Assembly (NCBI GenBank): GCA_013287665.1
Contig: JABDDK010000011.1
Coordinates: forward strand, 1-43,569
DNA: 43,569 bases
Direction: 5' to 3'
DNA from: Alphaproteobacteria bacterium
GTDB lineage: Bacteria; Pseudomonadota; Alphaproteobacteria; UBA9655
Position numbers and translations under genes: made by a program. Below are positions 41,801 through 43,569 of this stretch, in pieces. Positions within the stretch are counted from its first letter, which is position 1. The number at the start of each line of letters is the position of its first letter. The notes below the pieces were generated by a model, which did not search any database, was not told the origin of the DNA, and saw only the letters and a program-made list of their open reading frames with translations.

Positions 41801-42179
41801 GGTCGTCATTGCGAGTAACACACCACCCTTTGGGTAAACTTTAGGAAAATGACGTCAATTCCAAACCCACAGGCCGTCGTCCCGGAAACAAGAAATTCTT
41901 GAGCAAAGCTCAAGATTTCTTGTTATCCGGGATCCATTACTCTTTCCGAAGGAAAGAAGGAATTTCTACATTGCTACGCAATGAGTCGTTGCCCTGGATC
42001 CCGGGTTATGAGAAATCTAAGCTTCGCTTAGCATTTCTCATCCCCGGGACGACCCACTCTTTTTTGATTTCAGTAGCTTACCAGTCTCCGTCATTAGAGC
42101 CCCGAAGGGACGCGGCAATCCATCTTTCTTAGATTAAGATAGATTGCCACGTCGCTTATCGCTCCTCGTAATGACGACC
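41801..42179. repeat. Short palindromic repeat element (GTCATTGCGAG type), copy 2, split by another element
   Basis: GGTCGTCATTGCGAG (41801-41815) and CTCGTAATGACGACC (42165-42179) are inverted arms with one mismatch. The right half (about 42089-42179) also contains GGCAATCCATCT and AGATTGCC, matching the interior of the element at 33170. Copy 3 of the modular element (41876-42053) lies between the arms, so it appears to have been inserted into this one or the two are nested. Confidence 0.68.
41876..42053. repeat. Modular palindromic repeat element, copy 3
   Basis: GTCGTCCCGG (41876-41885) and CCGGGACGAC (42044-42053) close the element. The left arm carries the AACAAGAA/CTTGAGC...GCTCAAG/TTCTTGTT hairpin, the right arm the ATGAGAAATCTAAGC/GCTTAGCATTTCTCAT hairpin, the same pair as copy 2. 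The centre is TACGCAATGAGTCGTTGCCC. The outermost CCACTGCC arms of copies 1 and 2 are absent. Confidence 0.78.
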
Positions 42180-42222
42180 TTTTGTGTGATCTCAGTTAGT
42201 TACCTTAACAATCAATAAGAGC

Positions 42223-42546
42223 TTATTGCTTAGCAGCTGGGCACTTTGCATTTAATCCAAAATGTTCTGCAGCCCCTTCACACCGATGTCCTAGAACATC
42301 ATGGCAGATTTTTTTCCAAGCCTCTGCATCTTTGGGGGTCGCGAATTTTTTACTGCTTTCTTCACATATTTTAAATTCTGGAGCAACTAACTGTGTTTTA
42401 GTTGACACTCCATGTGCCGTATTATACCACCAACAGCAGGTATCAAAAGCTTTCTGAACTTCATCCGGCGTATGAGCACTCAAGGGGAAATTAGCACAAA
42501 GGCTGAATGATGCTACGGCAAAAACCTGTAAATATTTTTTAGACAT
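42223..42546 (-). CDS. Small secreted Cys-containing protein, paralogue 1
   Basis: This 107-aa protein has signal sequence MSKKYLQVFAVASFSLCANFPLSA. The mature part has CCWWYNTA, a CEES segment and CHDVLGHRCEG, giving seven or more Cys, and no membrane span. Its N-terminal 35 residues nearly match those of the next gene at 42655, so the two arose by duplication. No family recognised; likely exported and disulfide-stabilised. Confidence 0.68.
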   Translation of the reverse strand: MSKKYLQVFAVASFSLCANFPLSAHTPDEVQKAFDTCCWWYNTAHGVSTKTQLVAPEFKICEESSKKFATPKDAEAWKKICHDVLGHRCEGAAEHFGLNAKCPAAKQ

Positions 42547-42654
42547 GATCGTTTCTCCTGTTTGCTATCTATAGTCTTCTGAGACTACTTGTTCGTCCAT
42601 TAAATCAGCTTTTTGTTAAATTTGCATTAAGAAATGAGAAGAACATCGCATACT

Positions 42655-42852
42655 TTAGTTCAAATATTTTTTACGCATAATTTCGTATGTTTTTCTTTCT
42701 GGAGCAGTCATTTCCCCTTTATTTAAAGCAAGAATCCCACAGCAATCATCAAACAGGCTCTCTATTTCATCTGAAATATAAGCCATCACTGGGAAGTTAG
42801 CACAGAAACTGAACGATGCGACGGTAATAATCTGTAAGTATTTTTTAGACAT
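42655..42852 (-). CDS. Small secreted protein, paralogue 2, C-terminally truncated
   Basis: This 65-aa protein starts MSKKYLQIITVASFSFCANFPVMA, closely matching the signal peptide of the 42223 protein. The mature part shares DEI..DDCC and TAPERKTYEIMRKKY with it, but the frame ends at the point where the paralogue continues with a further 35 residues, so it is truncated or divergent. It begins 10 nt after proS ends, on the same strand. Confidence 0.5.
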   Translation of the reverse strand: MSKKYLQIITVASFSFCANFPVMAYISDEIESLFDDCCGILALNKGEMTAPERKTYEIMRKKYLN

Positions 42853-42861
42853 AACGACTCC

Positions 42862-43569
42862 CTACGCCACCCTCTTCAAAGCATCCTCAATCGAGAGTTC
42901 AATCTTCTCCCCCGAACGGCGGTTCTTGAGCTCACATTGGCCTGAAGTCACGCTTCGGGGACCTATAATAATCTGCCAAGGGAGTCCGATGAGGTCCATG
43001 TCCGCAAACTTAGCGCCTGTGCCCATGTCTCTGTCATCATACAGCACTTCAATCCCAGCATTCAGCAACTTGGCGTAGAGGTCCTCACACAACTTCGTGC
43101 AGGCTTCATCTTTAACTTTGAGGTTAAGGATTCCAACCTTAAAGGGCGCCACACTTTCAGGCCACTTAATGCCGTCCTCATCGTGGTGGGCCTCAATAAT
43201 CGCCCCTACAAGGCGTGAAACACCGATCCCGTATGATCCCATCTCCACAGGCACATGCTTGCCCTCTGGGTTCATCACCGTGGCTCCCAGGGGTATCGAG
43301 TATTTTGTTCCAAAGTAGAAGACATGTCCCACTTCGATACCGCGAGCTGTTTTAAGACGCTCAACAGGAACAGGGCAATTCGCCGGATCATGGAGCTCAT
43401 CAGCAGCTGCATAGAGTGTTTGAAGTCGGTCCAGCGTCAGTGTGTTCACATCAAGCGTTTCATAGGCTTCGTCATAAAATATTTCACTTTCGCCCGTCTC
43501 CGCGAGAATCTGAAACTCATGACTTAGGTTTCCTCCGATAGCCCCTGAAGAAGCCCTGACAGGAATAGC
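42862..43569 (-). CDS. proS: Prolyl-tRNA synthetase, C-terminal part
   Basis: The frame is open to the right edge of the window, so the 5' part is missing; about 236 residues are visible. They include AIGGNLSHEFQILAETGESEIFY (the class II region after motif 2), VPVERLKTARGIEVGHVFYFGTKYS and then VEMGSYGIGVSRLVGAIIEAHHDEDGI (motif 3), with the anticodon-binding domain at the end (KVGILNLKV; LYDDRDMGTGAKFADMDLIGLPWQIIIGPR). There is only a short linker between motif 2 and motif 3, so the editing insertion of the Escherichia coli type is absent, as in many alphaproteobacterial ProS proteins. Confidence 0.95.
   Translation of the reverse strand, partial: AIPVRASSGAIGGNLSHEFQILAETGESEIFYDEAYETLDVNTLTLDRLQTLYAAADELHDPANCPVPVERLKTARGIEVGHVFYFGTKYSIPLGATVMNPEGKHVPVEMGSYGIGVSRLVGAIIEAHHDEDGIKWPESVAPFKVGILNLKVKDEACTKLCEDLYAKLLNAGIEVLYDDRDMGTGAKFADMDLIGLPWQIIIGPRSVTSGQCELKNRRSGEKIELSIEDALKRVA

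Noticed and set aside
31617-42053. CRISPR-like repeats
   Set aside because: The elements are separate, far apart, palindromic and lack regular spacers; no cas genes are in the window.
41899-42132. A 77-codon frame with LPWIPGYEKSKLRLAFLIPG
   Set aside because: Translation of the hairpin modules of the repeat element, the same as at 37622.

Overview
The window looks like chromosomal DNA of an AT-rich alphaproteobacterium, most plausibly a host-associated one (Holosporales/Paracaedibacter-like or a Rickettsiales neighbour). The support is indirect: a rhizobial-type phospholipid N-methyltransferase, an LdtR-like MarR regulator, a prolyl-tRNA synthetase without a visible editing insertion, a STAS-fused MlaE, several MHS/DMT/DAACS-type scavenging transporters, many small secreted Cys-containing proteins, and abundant palindromic intergenic repeats. 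There are no rRNA genes, phage genes, insertion sequences or CRISPR arrays. One tRNA (Glu, CUC anticodon) is present.

Layout. 1-5.6 kb: a truncated DAACS-type symporter, a LuxR-type regulator, an MHS-family MFS permease, an unrecognised 193-aa protein, a VOC protein, a DMT permease and a small Cys-rich secreted protein. 5.7-7.0 kb: tRNA-Glu, a 2H-phosphoesterase-like protein and a RelE/NadS-type toxin-antitoxin pair. 7.2-11.3 kb: a compact four-gene archaic (Csu-like) chaperone-usher pilus operon with two SCPU-domain subunits. 11.4-15.5 kb: a propionyl-CoA-carboxylase-type operon (pccB, a 2TM protein with a histone-H1-like Lys/Ala tail, pccA). 15.6-16.5 kb: a YqjD/YqjE-like membrane pair. 16.7-18.8 kb: arginase and ornithine aminotransferase, overlapping by 4 nt. 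18.86-20.56 kb: a cobalamin riboswitch followed by a membrane-anchored protein carrying a biotinyl domain, the most unusual locus here. 20.6-24.2 kb: accA, two secreted proteins of unknown function, a fossil 3' end of a xerD-like gene, and xerD. 24.5-30.2 kb: the Mla lipid-transport genes, split into mlaC/mlaA (with aroK) on the minus strand and mlaE-mlaF-mlaD plus a PagL-like barrel on the plus strand. 30.1-37.4 kb: nusB, a secreted HAD-like protein, a MarR regulator, a PmtA-like methyltransferase, xerC, a transaldolase/F6P aldolase, priA and a 57-aa small gene. 37.8-43.6 kb: an Rpn-type nuclease, a second DAACS-like symporter, an MFS exporter with a C-terminal ferredoxin-like domain, two paralogous secreted peptides (one truncated) and the 3' part of proS.

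How the genes fit together. Arginase plus ornithine aminotransferase turn arginine into glutamate semialdehyde. The carboxylase operon would carboxylate propionyl-CoA toward the B12-dependent methylmalonyl-CoA mutase step, whose gene is not in the window. Between these two sits the B12-riboswitch gene, whose biotinyl domain closely resembles that of the neighbouring PccA. The Mla set, the PagL-like barrel and PmtA all concern envelope lipids.

The long intergenic gaps (24.2-24.5, 31.5-32.0, 33.1-33.3, 37.4-37.8 and 41.8-42.2 kb) are largely palindromic repeat elements. Three of them share one scaffold carrying interchangeable hairpin modules. All calls are from reading sequence only; no database search was run.
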